Positions 1 through 9,761 of a DNA stretch of 64,000 nt are shown here, one piece after another. The stretch comes from Blasia pusilla (lineage: Eukaryota > Marchantiophyta > Marchantiopsida > Blasiales). The translations under genes and the position numbers were made by a program. Location of the stretch: assembly GCA_050084515.1 (NCBI GenBank), contig CM114271.1, positions 53,692,001 through 53,756,000 of the forward strand, in the 5' to 3' direction. Every line of letters begins with the position of its first letter. Position 1 is the first letter of the stretch. Below the pieces are notes generated by a model. The model was not told the origin of the DNA and searched no databases. It saw only the letters and a program-made list of their open reading frames with translations.

Positions 1-900
1 AAGTCTTTGAAACAACCCTTCAAGCCAAGAAGGGTGTAAACAACGTGGCGTTCGCAACATCGCATATCACACCACGTATCAAACTCCTGCATGAAGTCCT
101 CCAACTCAATGGTACCCACTTTGCACCCGAGTATCGTCGTGGGCCCTTCATGGCCCCATATCCACCGTCCATGTCCCAAATCAATGGAGCGCAACACTCG
201 ATAACAACGTAGAAGACTCGGTGTTTGGAACACCTCGTCCTCCTCTTCATCAACCGTCGGAAGTGGAAAAGGTAGCCGATACCTAAATCCACTCCGTGTG
301 AAACCACCCGCCCGCACCACGGTCCCCAACCAGACCACCCGAGCTGACTCCGTGATGACCAACGCCGATGCCGCACCACCACCAAATTACCAAGTGACGT
401 CGATGTCGTTATACTATTCTAGCTCTACTAGCTATGGGTGTAGGCAACTTAACTTGTCATCACCACAAGAAGTCTCCCACGTCTACTCGTCATCCCTCGG
501 CCTCACTACCGGTAGCACACAGGGGAGTAACACTACTCCGAAATCAGCGTCAACCCTAACAATGGGCGCAAGCAAAAACACGATTGAGGGATCCAAACAC
601 AGAAATCCAACGACAACCCTCCAATCGCAAATGGAAATCAAGGTAACACAATCCACCAAATGTGGTGCCCTCGAATCCACAAAACCCACCACACAATTCT
701 AACGCAATAGCTACTCCGCTGGTCGATGACGTGCTAGTAACGCGTGACACTGAAAATATCACTGCATGGAGAGGCTACACCGTACTATGCGCTAGAGGTA
801 CATCAACCAAAAACCTGAGATGCATAAAGCGCCTAACACATCTCCGAACAACACCAAATGAGCTACAATGATGCAGACTGCTGGCATAGTTAAGAACTCG
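1..900 (-). pseudogene. Ty3/gypsy gag remnant (5' part)
   Basis: Read on the minus strand, about positions 1-205 encode a decayed Gag segment (VGTIELEDFMQEFDTWCD). It closely parallels the Gag of gypsy copy D at 42095-42230 (VGTIDLDDFIQEFDTSCN). It is followed by a GLKGCF stretch matching the WKGLFQHLEG region of copy D. Positions about 205-900 would be the poorly conserved N-terminal and leader region; no clean frame survives. The element runs off the left edge, so its pol lies outside the window. It is oriented opposite to gypsy A, which starts at 2341, so the two are separate insertions or an inverted rearrangement. The assignment rests on similarity to another copy in the window. Confidence 0.55.
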
Positions 901-2340
901 GTAGTTAAGCGTCCTCCAGGCAGAATAGCCCAAAGATGGGTGACCAGTTATGCAAAACTCAAATCCCAAATCCTGCAAAAATTGCCTCACGCCCAAGCAA
1001 GCAAGCTTGCTCGCTTGCTCCTTGCTCCTTACTCCGCCTCTCACGCCCACTCGCCCACTTGCCCCGAGCTACCACGAGTTGCCTCGAAGCCTCAAAACGC
1101 CGAGACTTGCCCCGTTCGCCACGCTTCGCCATGCTTCGCTATGGAGAGAGGTCCAACCAGGGCGCCCCCAACGGGATAGGCGTCTCCAAAAATGAACGAG
1201 TCACCAACCAACCAGCCCCTCCGATCCGCTGTCCACCATAGCCAGACCTTGAGCTAGTCCGAAAAATTTCGATCAGTAATTACTTCACAAATACGTGACC
1301 GAAATCAAATCTGTTTCAATCAGAATTCAATTGACCACCATAGCTATCTCTCCACAAAAAATCAGCTACAACCGAGCTCTGTACTCGAGCTAAAAATCAA
1401 ACAAACTTCTTTGTCCATACACCTCCGAATCGCAAATCCGGAAAGCGCTTCGCCAAGTTTCATGCACGCAGAAATCCAACGCTCCACACACTCGAGCAGA
1501 TAGATTCACGAGGAGATCACAATCGAGTAGCAACAGGAACCTCTCACCCGATCTGGATGAACTTCAACACACTTCCGCACTCCAAGCTCTCCACATCGAA
1601 AACCGTCGAACACGACGAATCTTCAATGCTTGATAACTTCCAACTCCCTTGACGAAATCCGATCGACTGGTAGCGTTGGAAAGCTCTCAAGCAAGGCGCT
1701 TCTTTCCCAACCAACCGCGCACCAGATTCACACCTCCAACATAGGCCACAAGCCACGAACATCCACGGCTGAGTACACAATCAGCCCTAACCAGATCCTA
1801 CTGATCTACAATCGAAGCTACCATCGATCTACTCCAGTTATTTGAGTGAAATCCGTGAAAGACCTACTGTCATAAAACACGTTTACAATCATATAAAATC
1901 GAGCCAAACCCACTCCACAATGGGAGAATCTAGGTCGAAGATTACGGGAAACACCATAGCCAAGAGCTCTACTCACTACCAAGGCTAACTCCCAACGTAA
2001 CAGGCTCAACTCAAAGAAGTGACTGTTCTTTGAGGGCAAGCCACCTTATATCCTCCAACCTAAGAGCGGGCCCTACCGGGAAAGTCACCCCCAAGTGAGT
2101 AACCCCCAACCCTATGTATGGAACCGCATCTCTACCAAGCCACTACGGTCCTACATAAGGAATGGCCTCTACCAGCACTATACTCTACGACATAATCCGT
2201 ATGGTCATGACAGGGGTTACACCATAGCAACCACCGATACTCACGTCGGAGAGTCCTACCGTAGTCACGATGGAGACTTGGGAGCCAGATATGGGCCCTA
2301 AGTTGGCAGGAGGTGAGCGGCGTTGAATACATCAGTTCCT
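901..2340. other. Stretch without recognised gene
   Basis: This lies between the minus-strand gag remnant and the first reverse-transcriptase residues of gypsy A. It may hold the leader and decayed LTR of the left-hand gypsy copy. I found no LTR boundary, primer site or convincing reading frame. The short frames here are low-complexity. Confidence 0.4.
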
Positions 2341-2371
2341 CAAGAGTTATAGGAGCTGCTTTGCGTTTAGC

Positions 2372-3377
2372 ATGGAGGATTTGGGTACGCTAAAGGGACC
2401 GGGGATCCGCATTGAGTTGTCAAGTGATGCACCGATCTTTGGACGACCCTACAGGTACAGTGATATGGAGAGGGCTTTGATTCAGAGTAGGAGCCAGGAC
2501 TTGGTCAGAGCAGGACTAGTGGAGATGTCGCATGGGGAGTATGCATCTGCCACTCTCATGCCCACCAAGAAGGATGTGCATGGCAATTGGACGGATAGGC
2601 AGATGTGTGGGGATTACCGATTACCCAGGGGGCCTTGGTGTTCAGCAAATGAAGGTAGAGGCTATCTCACGCATTCCACGCCCTACAGATGTGAGTCGGG
2701 TTCGCGCATTCATGGGATTGGCAAACTTCTATCGGCGATACATCAAGGGATTCAGTTCGATTGCGAAGCCACTGACCTTGCTGACCAAGGTGGATCACGA
2801 CTGGTACTGGAGGGATGAGCAAGAGCGAGCATTTCAGTTGCTCAAGAACATGTTGACGTCTGCGCCCATCTTGAGGAGACCGATCAGGGGGCGTCCTTTC
2901 CAGTTGCACACAAATTGGAGCATGTTGGGGCTTGGAGCGGTGCTCACCCAGCATGATGATGAGGGTAGAGAGTTCATGGTGGCTTACGCTAGCCGCTCGA
3001 ACAATGCTCTAGAGGCAAAGTACAGCTCGTATGAGGGTAAGTGCTTGGCTACGGTGTGGGCTGTCGCGCATTTCAAGTGTTACTTATTCGAGAACCCCTT
3101 TACCATCATCACTGATCATCGACCACTGAAGTGGTTGATGAAGTCCGACAAGCTTACACGGAAGCTTGCGAGATGGGCTCTGTTGTTGCAGGAGTATGAT
3201 TTTCAGGTGGTACATAGACCTGGGACGCTCAACCAAGATGCAGATGGGTTGAGTCATAACCCATGCCCGAGTCAGCGAGATGCGACCGGAGCTCGATGGC
3301 ATGGAGAGAGTGATGAGGAGTCGATGCCAGGATGGCACGCGTCAGCCTATTTTGGCATGTTGGATATGGAGAGCTAG
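2372..3377 (+). pseudogene. Gypsy A reverse transcriptase-RNase H, RT core deleted
   Basis: The RT N-terminus is readable (DLGTLKGPGIRIELSSDAPI, then RQMCGDYR). The sequence then jumps near 2625 to the connection region (MKVEAISRIP, AFMGLANFYRRYIKGFSSIA). Compared with copy C (about 36665-37110), roughly 440 bp is absent. That segment holds the catalytic YxDD box. The junction also shifts the frame, from the frame starting 2372 to the one starting 2532. RNase H follows with LGLGAVLTQ, YSSYEGKCLATVWAVAHF and TDHRPLKWLMKSDKLTRKL. The usual first catalytic Asp is Asn here (HTNWS, against HMDWS in copy C). The element could not reverse transcribe with its own enzyme. Confidence 0.85.
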
Positions 3378-3380
3378 AGT

Positions 3381-4226
3381 GTGGAGACTTCGATGGCGAG
3401 GTCTAATGGAGAGTCTGTGGATCCCGAGGCCAGTGAGGAGACGACATGTGGCCGAGATATTCATGATGATGGAGTAGTCTTGGAGTACCTTCGTATTGGC
3501 AGCGTTGCGAGCACTGTGGGTGCTAGAGAGCGAGATCGGATCCTACAGCGGGCCAGACGGTTCCGTTGGGAGAGGACACATGTTTTGAGGGTTTGGGAGG
3601 ATGGCAGAGTACGCGTAGTGCCGCATCCTTCGCAGAGAGCACGACTAGTGCAGCATGCCCACGAGGAGTTGGGTCACTTTGGGGTGAAACGGACGTACAT
3701 CTTGCTCCAAATTTAGTATTGGTGGCGAGACATGCACACTGACGTTCAGTAGTTTCTTGCTAGGTGCATGGTGTGTGATTGGGTTCAAGCATCGTTCAAT
3801 GCTCCGACTCCACAGTTGCATCCATTACCGATCATGGGCTTAGGGTATAGATGGAGTTTGGATTTTGCAGGACCTTTGCCTTTGAGAGAGCGTCACAGTC
3901 GTTATGTATTGGTGATGGTCGAGCACTTCTCGAAGTGGATTGAGTTGGTTGCATTGCCTGACAAAGCGAATGAGGGAGTAGCTTATGCCTTCCTTGACAG
4001 AGTGCAGAGTCATTATGGCGCACCGGCTGAGGTGTTGACATACCAGGGTACCGAGTTTCGGGGTGAGTTCCAAGCCTTGTGTGATCAAGCGCTGATCGAC
4101 CACCGCACGACTTTGCAAGATCATCCCGAGGCGGATGGATTAGCGGAGAGAGTTGTGCAGATGGTAAAGAGGGATTTTCCTAAGTATGGCTTGCAGAGAG
4201 ATCACCTAGGAGATTGGGACCTCTAG
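3381..4226 (+). pseudogene. Gypsy A integrase (zinc-binding and DDE core), broken
   Basis: The N-terminal HHCC zinc module is recognisable (HAHEELGHFGVKRTY, then CMVCDWVQ) but split by stops near 3716 and 3750. The rve core follows from 3768 with GYRWSLDFAGPLPL carrying the first Asp, and VEHFSKWIELVALPDKA. The second catalytic Asp is replaced by Tyr (VLTYQGTEF, against VLTDQGTEF in copy B). The third position is present in ADGLAERVVQMVKR. A stop at 4224-4226 ends the core. The protein would normally insert the cDNA into host DNA; this copy is dead. Confidence 0.85.
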
Positions 4227-4421
4227 TTGCCATGGTTGGCGATGGGATACAGATTCAGCAAGTAGGCATCCTTAGCGTCTTTTTCACCGTACTTGCTACT
4301 TTATGGCCGAGAGCCAGATTTACCTACGGCCATTCGTCGAGATGCTGGTGAGGTGCTCGACCTTGATGACCCAGATGTATGGGTGCAAGCATGTTCTCAG
4401 AGGGCTGAGTTATTTTAGAGA

Positions 4422-4898
4422 GTGATGCCCATGGCGTTCAAGAACTTGGCGATTGCGCAACATCGGGATACGTTGAGGTATGCGAATATTTGGGGTGGTG
4501 GTTATCGACCAACTATCCGAAGGTTTCATCAGGGAGATTATGTCTACTTACAGCAGACGGTACCGACGACATTGGATGTGACTATAGGGCGCACTATCCT
4601 GAGAGTGCGTGACGTTTTGCTATCCGGTGTTCTCTTGCTGGAGGGACGGGATGGTATGGTATGGAAGGACCATGTGCGTAATTGTGCACCATGTCACATT
4701 CCTAACATTGATAGTACAGTGGATCCAAGCTTAGTAGTAGTTCCTACAGGCTTGCGTTGTATGTTGTGTGGTTCTGCCCGTGGTGCAGCCACGATGCTAG
4801 TATGTGATGGTTGTTCGAGAGGTTGGCATATGGCATGTCTGACGCCACCTCTCACTAGGATTCCTGGGGGACGATGGATGTGTCCTAGATGTACATAG
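4422..4898 (+). pseudogene. Gypsy A integrase C-terminus fused to PHD finger
   Basis: The frame covers the integrase C-terminal region (RRFHQGDYVYLQQTV, then TILRVRDVLL, LLLEGRDGMVWKDHVRNCAP). It then runs without a break into a cysteine-rich module at 4758-4892 and a stop at 4896-4898. The module has the C4-H-C3 spacing of a PHD zinc finger. Plant chromoviruses carry a chromodomain at this position, which is absent here. The start at 4422 is only the first Met after an upstream stop; in a working element this would be the tail of the polyprotein. Its role in targeting is inference. Confidence 0.85.
4758..4892 (+). other. PHD zinc finger domain in gypsy A
   Basis: All eight ligands are visible: CMLC, then CDGC, then H and C in GWHMAC, then CPRC. 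The core MLVCDGCSRGWHMACLTPPL followed by GGRWMCPRC follows the PHD pattern of host chromatin readers that bind the H3 tail. Similar, partly damaged modules occur in copies B (23848-23981), C (39218-39352) and E (61166-61301). Confidence 0.88.
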
Positions 4899-5086
4899 AG
4901 GAGATACTAGGTAGGTTTCGACCCCGACTTTTTCTCTGACATGGATGACAGGAAGGCGACTAACGATGGGGCCACATGAGCACCCGGCCTTCTTGCTCTT
5001 AGCGTCCGAGAGATGTATATCATGGTAGGTAGGGATAAATGGCTATCTGGAGTTAGAGGGATCTAACCACCAGCTAAGGGGGCGAT

Positions 5087-5212
5087 TGGAGATATTTTGG
5101 TACTTCTTGTCTCGTTGTTTGGATGCCATGAGTTAGCATGGGATCGTGCGTGTTTGTGTGTGTGTTCAGTGATAGCGATATATGTTGTGTAGCGATGTGT
5201 ATGCGCACGACA
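5087..5212 (+). repeat. LTR-tail duplicate between polypurine tract and LTR (gypsy A)
   Basis: This segment begins right after the purine stretch AAGGGGGCGAT and ends GCGCACGACA. It is nearly identical to the last part of the following LTR (about 5750-5857). Shared landmarks are TTGGAGATATTTT, GGATGCCATGA and GATAGCGATGTG. The same arrangement is seen in gypsy B and C. Confidence 0.8.
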
Positions 5213-5214
5213 AC

Positions 5215-5857
5215 TGTCACGTCCTTTAGTATAGATCGATGAAATCTAGTAGTGCATTTTCAAGAGTAGTGGGTTTTCAAGAGTAGTGGAGGACATGCCT
5301 AGGAGGTCGAGGATGACCTGTTGAGGCCCCGGAAAACCTGAGAGAGCAGGTTTCCCCTTCGTTTTGGCTCAGTTGGAGCCATATTGAGGAACTCACTATT
5401 TTAGGTAAGTACCATTTTGAGTATATGATCGACTTTCTTTTTTTGATAAGTGGCCCTTGACCTCCTACATCAGGTCAAGGGCCAAAGAGGTGACTTGGGA
5501 GAATAGATTACCATGGAGAGAGCTTGGGAGAGGGGAGGGGTATATATCCCAAGGAGAGAGATCTTGAGAGCTCATTCTCTCTTTGTTGAACTTTTTGGCA
5601 TGAGGCGGCAGAGCTATGGTCTCTTGCCTTATGAGTGTAACCCAAGCCTCTCATTAGGAGAGTGGGTTTGGTTTGACATGAGAGAGAGTGCACACCTTTG
5701 AGAGCTATGGTGTGAGATTATATATAGAGAGATTGGATCTTACTTTATTGGAGATATTTTCGTACTTCTTATCTCATTGTTTGGATGCCATGACTTAGCA
5801 TGGGATCGTGCGTGTTTGTGTGTGTGTTCAGTGATAGCGATGTGTATGCGCACGATA
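5215..5857 (+). repeat. Gypsy A 3' LTR
   Basis: It starts TGTCACGTCCTTTAG and ends GTATGCGCACGATA. It aligns along its whole length with the solo LTR at 40854-41493. No target duplication can be tested because the 5' end of the element is missing. Confidence 0.8.
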
Positions 5858-5869
5858 GCTTCCATGAGT

Positions 5870-6306
5870 ATGCTCCGAGATTCTTGAGCTTGGTTACGCA
5901 CCCAAGACTGCTACGGGGTGTTGCTCCATGGAGAGATAGTTGGATCTTCCTAATTCCTATGGGTGTGTGTATGTGCACTCAATCTACCTGCCATGTTTTC
6001 CTCCCATAAAGAGAAGTACCGGATCATCACCAAGTACAATTGATGTTCATGGGCGAAGCACCATCCGGCGACAGATTCTTTGACAAGACAAATTAGCTTT
6101 TCTATCTTTTCTAATACTAATGCAGCGAAAATATTGTTATCTTCTTTCGTCCACTGTCTAAGAGGGATAGCTAGAGATAGGAGATGCTCTTCCGTAAGGA
6201 CTAGATGGTCGAGTCTCCTAGGCGGCAAAGCTTCTTCCTCCAGGCAGGGGTTACCCATCAACCTTTCCCTTTCCAGCTAATCTTATGATCCCCAACACCG
6301 GCGCCA
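5870..6306 (-). mobile_element. Leader and gag start of another LTR retrotransposon
   Basis: On the minus strand at about 6306-6285 the sequence reads TGGCGCCGGTGTTGGGGATC. This strongly resembles the primer-binding site typical of Athila/Tat-type plant gypsy elements. About 25 bases downstream a 103-codon frame opens (6261-5950) with a helical, acidic product (DHLVLTEEHLL). It could be a Gag N-terminus but matches nothing I recognise. The element is cut off at the gypsy A LTR end near 5857. Confidence 0.45.
6285..6306 (-). promoter_or_regulatory. Primer-binding site (Athila/Tat type)
   Basis: The minus-strand sequence TGGCGCCGGTGTTGGGGATC resembles known tRNA primer sites of this gypsy lineage, with a few mismatches. 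Confidence 0.45.
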
Positions 6307-6311
6307 CGAAT

Positions 6312-7520
6312 TTGTTGTTATATTTAATGTACTATAATTATAAGAATTGGTCTTTTTAAGGTGATTTATGGAGTTTGATCCCCAAGAGGATCAGGATTAT
6401 CTGAAAAGAAAGGTAAAGTGTGTCGTTTATGTGAGTTTGATAGTTATGTTGATACAAAACAGATTCAACCTTTCATCCGCTTATGCTCCTTCTTATAAGT
6501 ATCAAGATTTTCCTTTCCTCTATTCTCTCCAGTGGAATTGAATTTACTCTCAAGAAGATCTTCACTCAACATCAAAGAACCTCACAGAGATCTCAATAAG
6601 AAGATGTCTTCTCCTACTTTTGGAATTTAATCCATCTGTGTAGGCTACTCTCTATCAAACAGATTTCTTACAACTTGATGTTGATTATTCTAGTAGTGAT
6701 AGTGTTCTCCTGATCTCTTGCTCACTCTACATACCCAATAAGATGATTCATGAATACACGCTGCACATTAGAAAGAAGAAAGGGAATCCTTTACTATTCC
6801 ATCAAGAATGATAAAGCTTCAAAGTGTATACAAACACGAGAGGGTACTGCTCCATTGCTCGGACCATTCCTACAACATAAGGATTTTGTGAGATAATTAT
6901 GATAGTAACTACGTTGATGGTCTTTAAATATCCTTCGAGCAGTAGTAGTCCTAAATATCTGAAGCGTCTCTTGTAAATCTAGTACCTATTGGGATCTTGT
7001 AACTACTTTGATCTACGGTTCTCTGAAGTTTTTATATGATTCCTATAAATCCGCGGAGGATAACTGTCCTACCTTCCTATCTGCTTCAAAAAGTCACGTC
7101 GCTTCTTAATCTAACTACTCTAACGGTGTGCCGCTTGAAATCGCAACAATCTTATCTTTGTTGCAAAGTCAGAACCTCTTCTTCTTCCTTTGTGGACGAA
7201 GCTCTTCTTCTTTGACTGAGGACGAAGCATTGCATTCTTTGCGCTTGTTCCAAGCGCTTCGTTCTTCCTTCTTTGTTCTTCCGCGAAGTACTACTGCTTC
7301 GTCTTTGTGCTTTGTACAAGAACGAAGTACTTCACAATTAGGTTCTTTATACATGCTTCATTGTTTTTCCCAAGCTTTGCTCTTGGTCTTTAGACTTTGT
7401 GAATTCATTTCCCTCTCCTCCAAGGCAAATCCTCGATGTTCCACCTCTCTACCTTATCGTAGGAGTTTCGTGATCCACTCCAATACTCCTCATTCTTCCA
7501 ATACGCAAAAATTATGAACA
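6312..7520 (-). repeat. Putative 5' LTR of the Athila/Tat-like element
   Basis: Read on the minus strand, the segment would start TGTTCATAATTTTTGCG near 7520. It ends TATAACAACA a few bases before the primer-binding site. The TG...CA ends fit an LTR of about 1.2 kb. Positions 7180-7330 hold clustered GAAGC/CTTCG motifs that could be regulatory repeats. No second LTR copy is present to confirm the limits. Confidence 0.35.
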
Positions 7521-7606
7521 TTTTCTTGCTGTCCAATTGCCACGTGTCAAGTAGAGATATGTTAGCAAATCAAGAAGGCACTCTCCCATAATAATAAATA
7601 TAAGGT
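7521..7606 (-). mobile_element. Helitron 5' end fragment
   Basis: The minus strand reads TTATTATTATGGGAGAGTGC, CTTCTTGATTTGC, then TTGACACGTGGCAATTGG. This matches the 5' terminal region of the Helitrons at 52507 and 55298. It stops matching near 7521, where the putative LTR begins. The rest of this copy is not visible. Confidence 0.6.
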
Positions 7607-7814
7607 GCCTGTACAATGCAAGGGAAATAAAAGAAAGTCTTTGAAGAGCTAGTGTATAGCCCGTGAAGGGAAAAGATTAATGATGATGCACATAAATTCT
7701 AAATTTTTTCCAATTGCTCGTAGCATGTGAATCATTTTCTAATTGCCCAATTGCCATGTATCAAGGAGAGAGGTGTTTGCAAATCAAGAAGGCACTCTCC
7801 CATAATAATATAGA
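7607..7814 (-). mobile_element. Non-autonomous Helitron N3
   Basis: On the minus strand it begins at 7814 with TCTATATTATTATGGGAGAG, preceded by A, which is the expected A|TC insertion border. It carries the same GTGCCTTCTTGATTTGCAAA block as N1 and N2. It ends near 7608 with CCTTGCATTGTACAGGCACC TTA, a decayed form of the family 3' end (GCACCTTACTAG). The terminal CTAG is lost where it meets the next Helitron 5' end. Confidence 0.65.
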
Positions 7815-8509
7815 TGAGCATATCTCTAATAGTAAGTGAGAGTAAGTGAGATATCATGTGACTCAACTGTGTTTGACAGATAAACAACCTCTCTCTTGCA
7901 CAAAATTTTGACAAAAATCACAGCCTCTTATAAGTTACTCCATCTTCCGGACTAGTCTACGCCACTTCCTACTTTCCTCCCCCAACACTTGAGACAAAAC
8001 AAAAGTTCAGGATCTGACTTCTTGCTCTACTATTTAACCATTACAATACATCAACATTGGAATCGTAGAATCATTCTCAATAATTTTATCGTTTCCAAAA
8101 TAATGAGTAAACCTCTCCTTGTCATTGAGTATGATATTAGATAACTTGATCAAATTCATCATTTGGAACATCAAGAATTCCACTCTTACTTGTAGGCCTA
8201 CATTAAAACATAGAAGTCATAATCAAGAGGCAACACTTAAGGTATCAAAGTAAAATATTTACGACCCCTACATGTATGCTTTGTTTTATTTCTTGGCTGG
8301 GCAAGCTATTATGGTTTGGGAGATTTCTCCCTACCGTGGATCAAGGTTTTGCATTTCTTCCTACTATGGATCTATGTAATAAGATTCGTGTGAACTAGGT
8401 TCGTGTGATTAATATTAATGAAATTCATGTGACTTTAATAACAACTTGGCTTTCGTATGACACGTAACGCCTCCTATGAGTTCCGTCTCAAAATGAGTAG
8501 GAACAAAAG
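7815..8509. other. AT-rich spacer, nothing recognised
   Basis: No frame, RNA gene or repeat border is recognisable between Helitron N3 and the copia 1 LTR. Confidence 0.4.
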
Positions 8510-8822
8510 TTTGGAAGATTGCTAAAGAAGCATAATTGGTGGGAAACGACTCTCACACTCACACACCACCATGGAGAACAAAATTTGCAATGAGAGAATA
8601 AGTGGAGGTTGGTCTCCTTCTCAATTATATAGGATATGTACAAGCAACCCTAACCCTAACCTTAACCATAGTCTCGAGTCAGACTAAATGTGATTAACTA
8701 ACTCTAGTTAAGATAATCGTGCTTAACTGACTTACCAAGATTAAGCTTCCCTACTTCGTGTCAGTACTAAATGTAGCAGTTCATGTGTTTCATGAGTTTG
8801 ATTGTAGCTCAATCTTCAATAC
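8510..8822 (-). repeat. Copia 1 3' LTR
   Basis: It aligns with 13068-13368 throughout, sharing TGCTAAAGAAGCATAATTGG, CTCAATTATATAG and CCCTACTTCGTGT. It contains a telomere-like CCCTAACCCTAACC block. On the minus strand it is preceded by the purine tract GCGGGAGGGGAAG. Confidence 0.8.
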
Positions 8823-8847
8823 TTCCCCTCCCGCTCATATTGATATC

Positions 8848-9408
8848 TCAAACGCCTAAATCATTTCTAAATATCTTAAACTTATCTCTAGACAATGCCT
8901 TTGTAAAAATGTCAGAAATTTGCTGATCTGTACCTATATACACAAGATCAATTTCTTCGTCAAACACTTTCTCTCTGATAAGATGATAGTGCACCTCAAA
9001 ATGCTTTGTACAAGCATGAAACACAGGGTTTTTAGCAAGCTTGATGCTACTAATATTGTCTACATATATAATACTAGGTCTTAAGTTACTAACATCAATC
9101 TCAACAAGTAATCGATGAAGCCACACCGCCTCACATGCTTTATTGGTTGTTCCTCTATACTCAACCTCTATTGAAGATGAAGCAAATGTAGGTTGCATCT
9201 TTGAAGCCCAATTTATAGCTGCGCTTCTCGATGTTAATGAATATCCAGATGTGGAGTGTCGATCAGACACGCTTCCTGCCCAATTAGCACATGTGAATCC
9301 CTGTAATTGAAAACTCAAAGAAGGTTCACATTGAAGCCCAAATTGAACAGAGAATTTCATATACCGCATAATACAGTATATTGCAACCACTATTCTCGTT
9401 GTCGCCAT
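8848..9408 (-). pseudogene. Copia 1 RNase H
   Basis: The frame encodes the copia RNase H region: TCANWAGSVSDRHSTSGYSL (usual form YADWAG), SSSIEVEYRG, CEAVWLHRLL, YVDNISSIKLAKNPVFHACT, KHFEVHYHLIREKV and DIFTKALSRDKF. It degrades the RNA strand of the RNA:DNA hybrid in a working element. The upstream MATTRIVVAIY runs straight into YMKFSVQFGLQC of the RNase H linker, so the RT core has been lost. Confidence 0.85.
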
Positions 9409-9760
9409 CTTTGCAATAGGGCTAAAAATTTCCTCATAATCGATGCCATCTTGTTATACATAGCCCTTAGCCACCAATATCGCTTTGTATCTGTTAATTG
9501 TTTCATCTTGATTAAGCTTGATTCTTTAAACCCATTTACAACCAATAGCTTCCTTACCAACTCCCATGTTTATTGATGTCTTAATGCAACAAACTCTTCC
9601 TCCATAGCTTCAAGTTATTCAACTTTACGTGCAGCTTCTTTAAAATAACTCGGTTCCAGTTCTTGAAGGATAGTAATCATATATGCATGATGAGTTGTAA
9701 GGAAACCTTCATTTATTATTCTAAGAACATGATGTGTAACTCTACTTAATCTACGAAGTT
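9409..9760 (-). pseudogene. Copia 1 reverse transcriptase N-terminal remnant
   Basis: Only the start of the RVT_2 domain is present, with stops: INRYKAILVAKGYV, then [17 protein letters not shown]. The following palm region, with the first catalytic Asp ([12 protein letters not shown] in copia 2) and the YxDD box, is absent. The missing part corresponds to about 27812-28400 of copia 2. Confidence 0.75.
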
Positions 9761-9761
9761 T

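Larger units (their letters stand above)
2341..5857 (+). mobile_element. Ty3/gypsy retrotransposon A, 5'-truncated
   Basis: The element begins abruptly inside reverse transcriptase near 2341. It continues through RNase H, integrase and a PHD finger, then a polypurine stretch near 5075-5084 and an LTR at 5215-5857. Gag, protease, primer site and 5' LTR are missing. Stops and frameshifts in pol show it is inactive. LTR identity comes from a near-copy at 40854-41493 that is a solo LTR with a target duplication. Domain order RT-RH-INT places it in Ty3/gypsy (Metaviridae). Confidence 0.85.

Noticed and set aside
298-702. 134-codon plus-strand frame
   Set aside because: It opposes the minus-strand gag region and is Ser/Thr-rich without motif, a shadow of that element.
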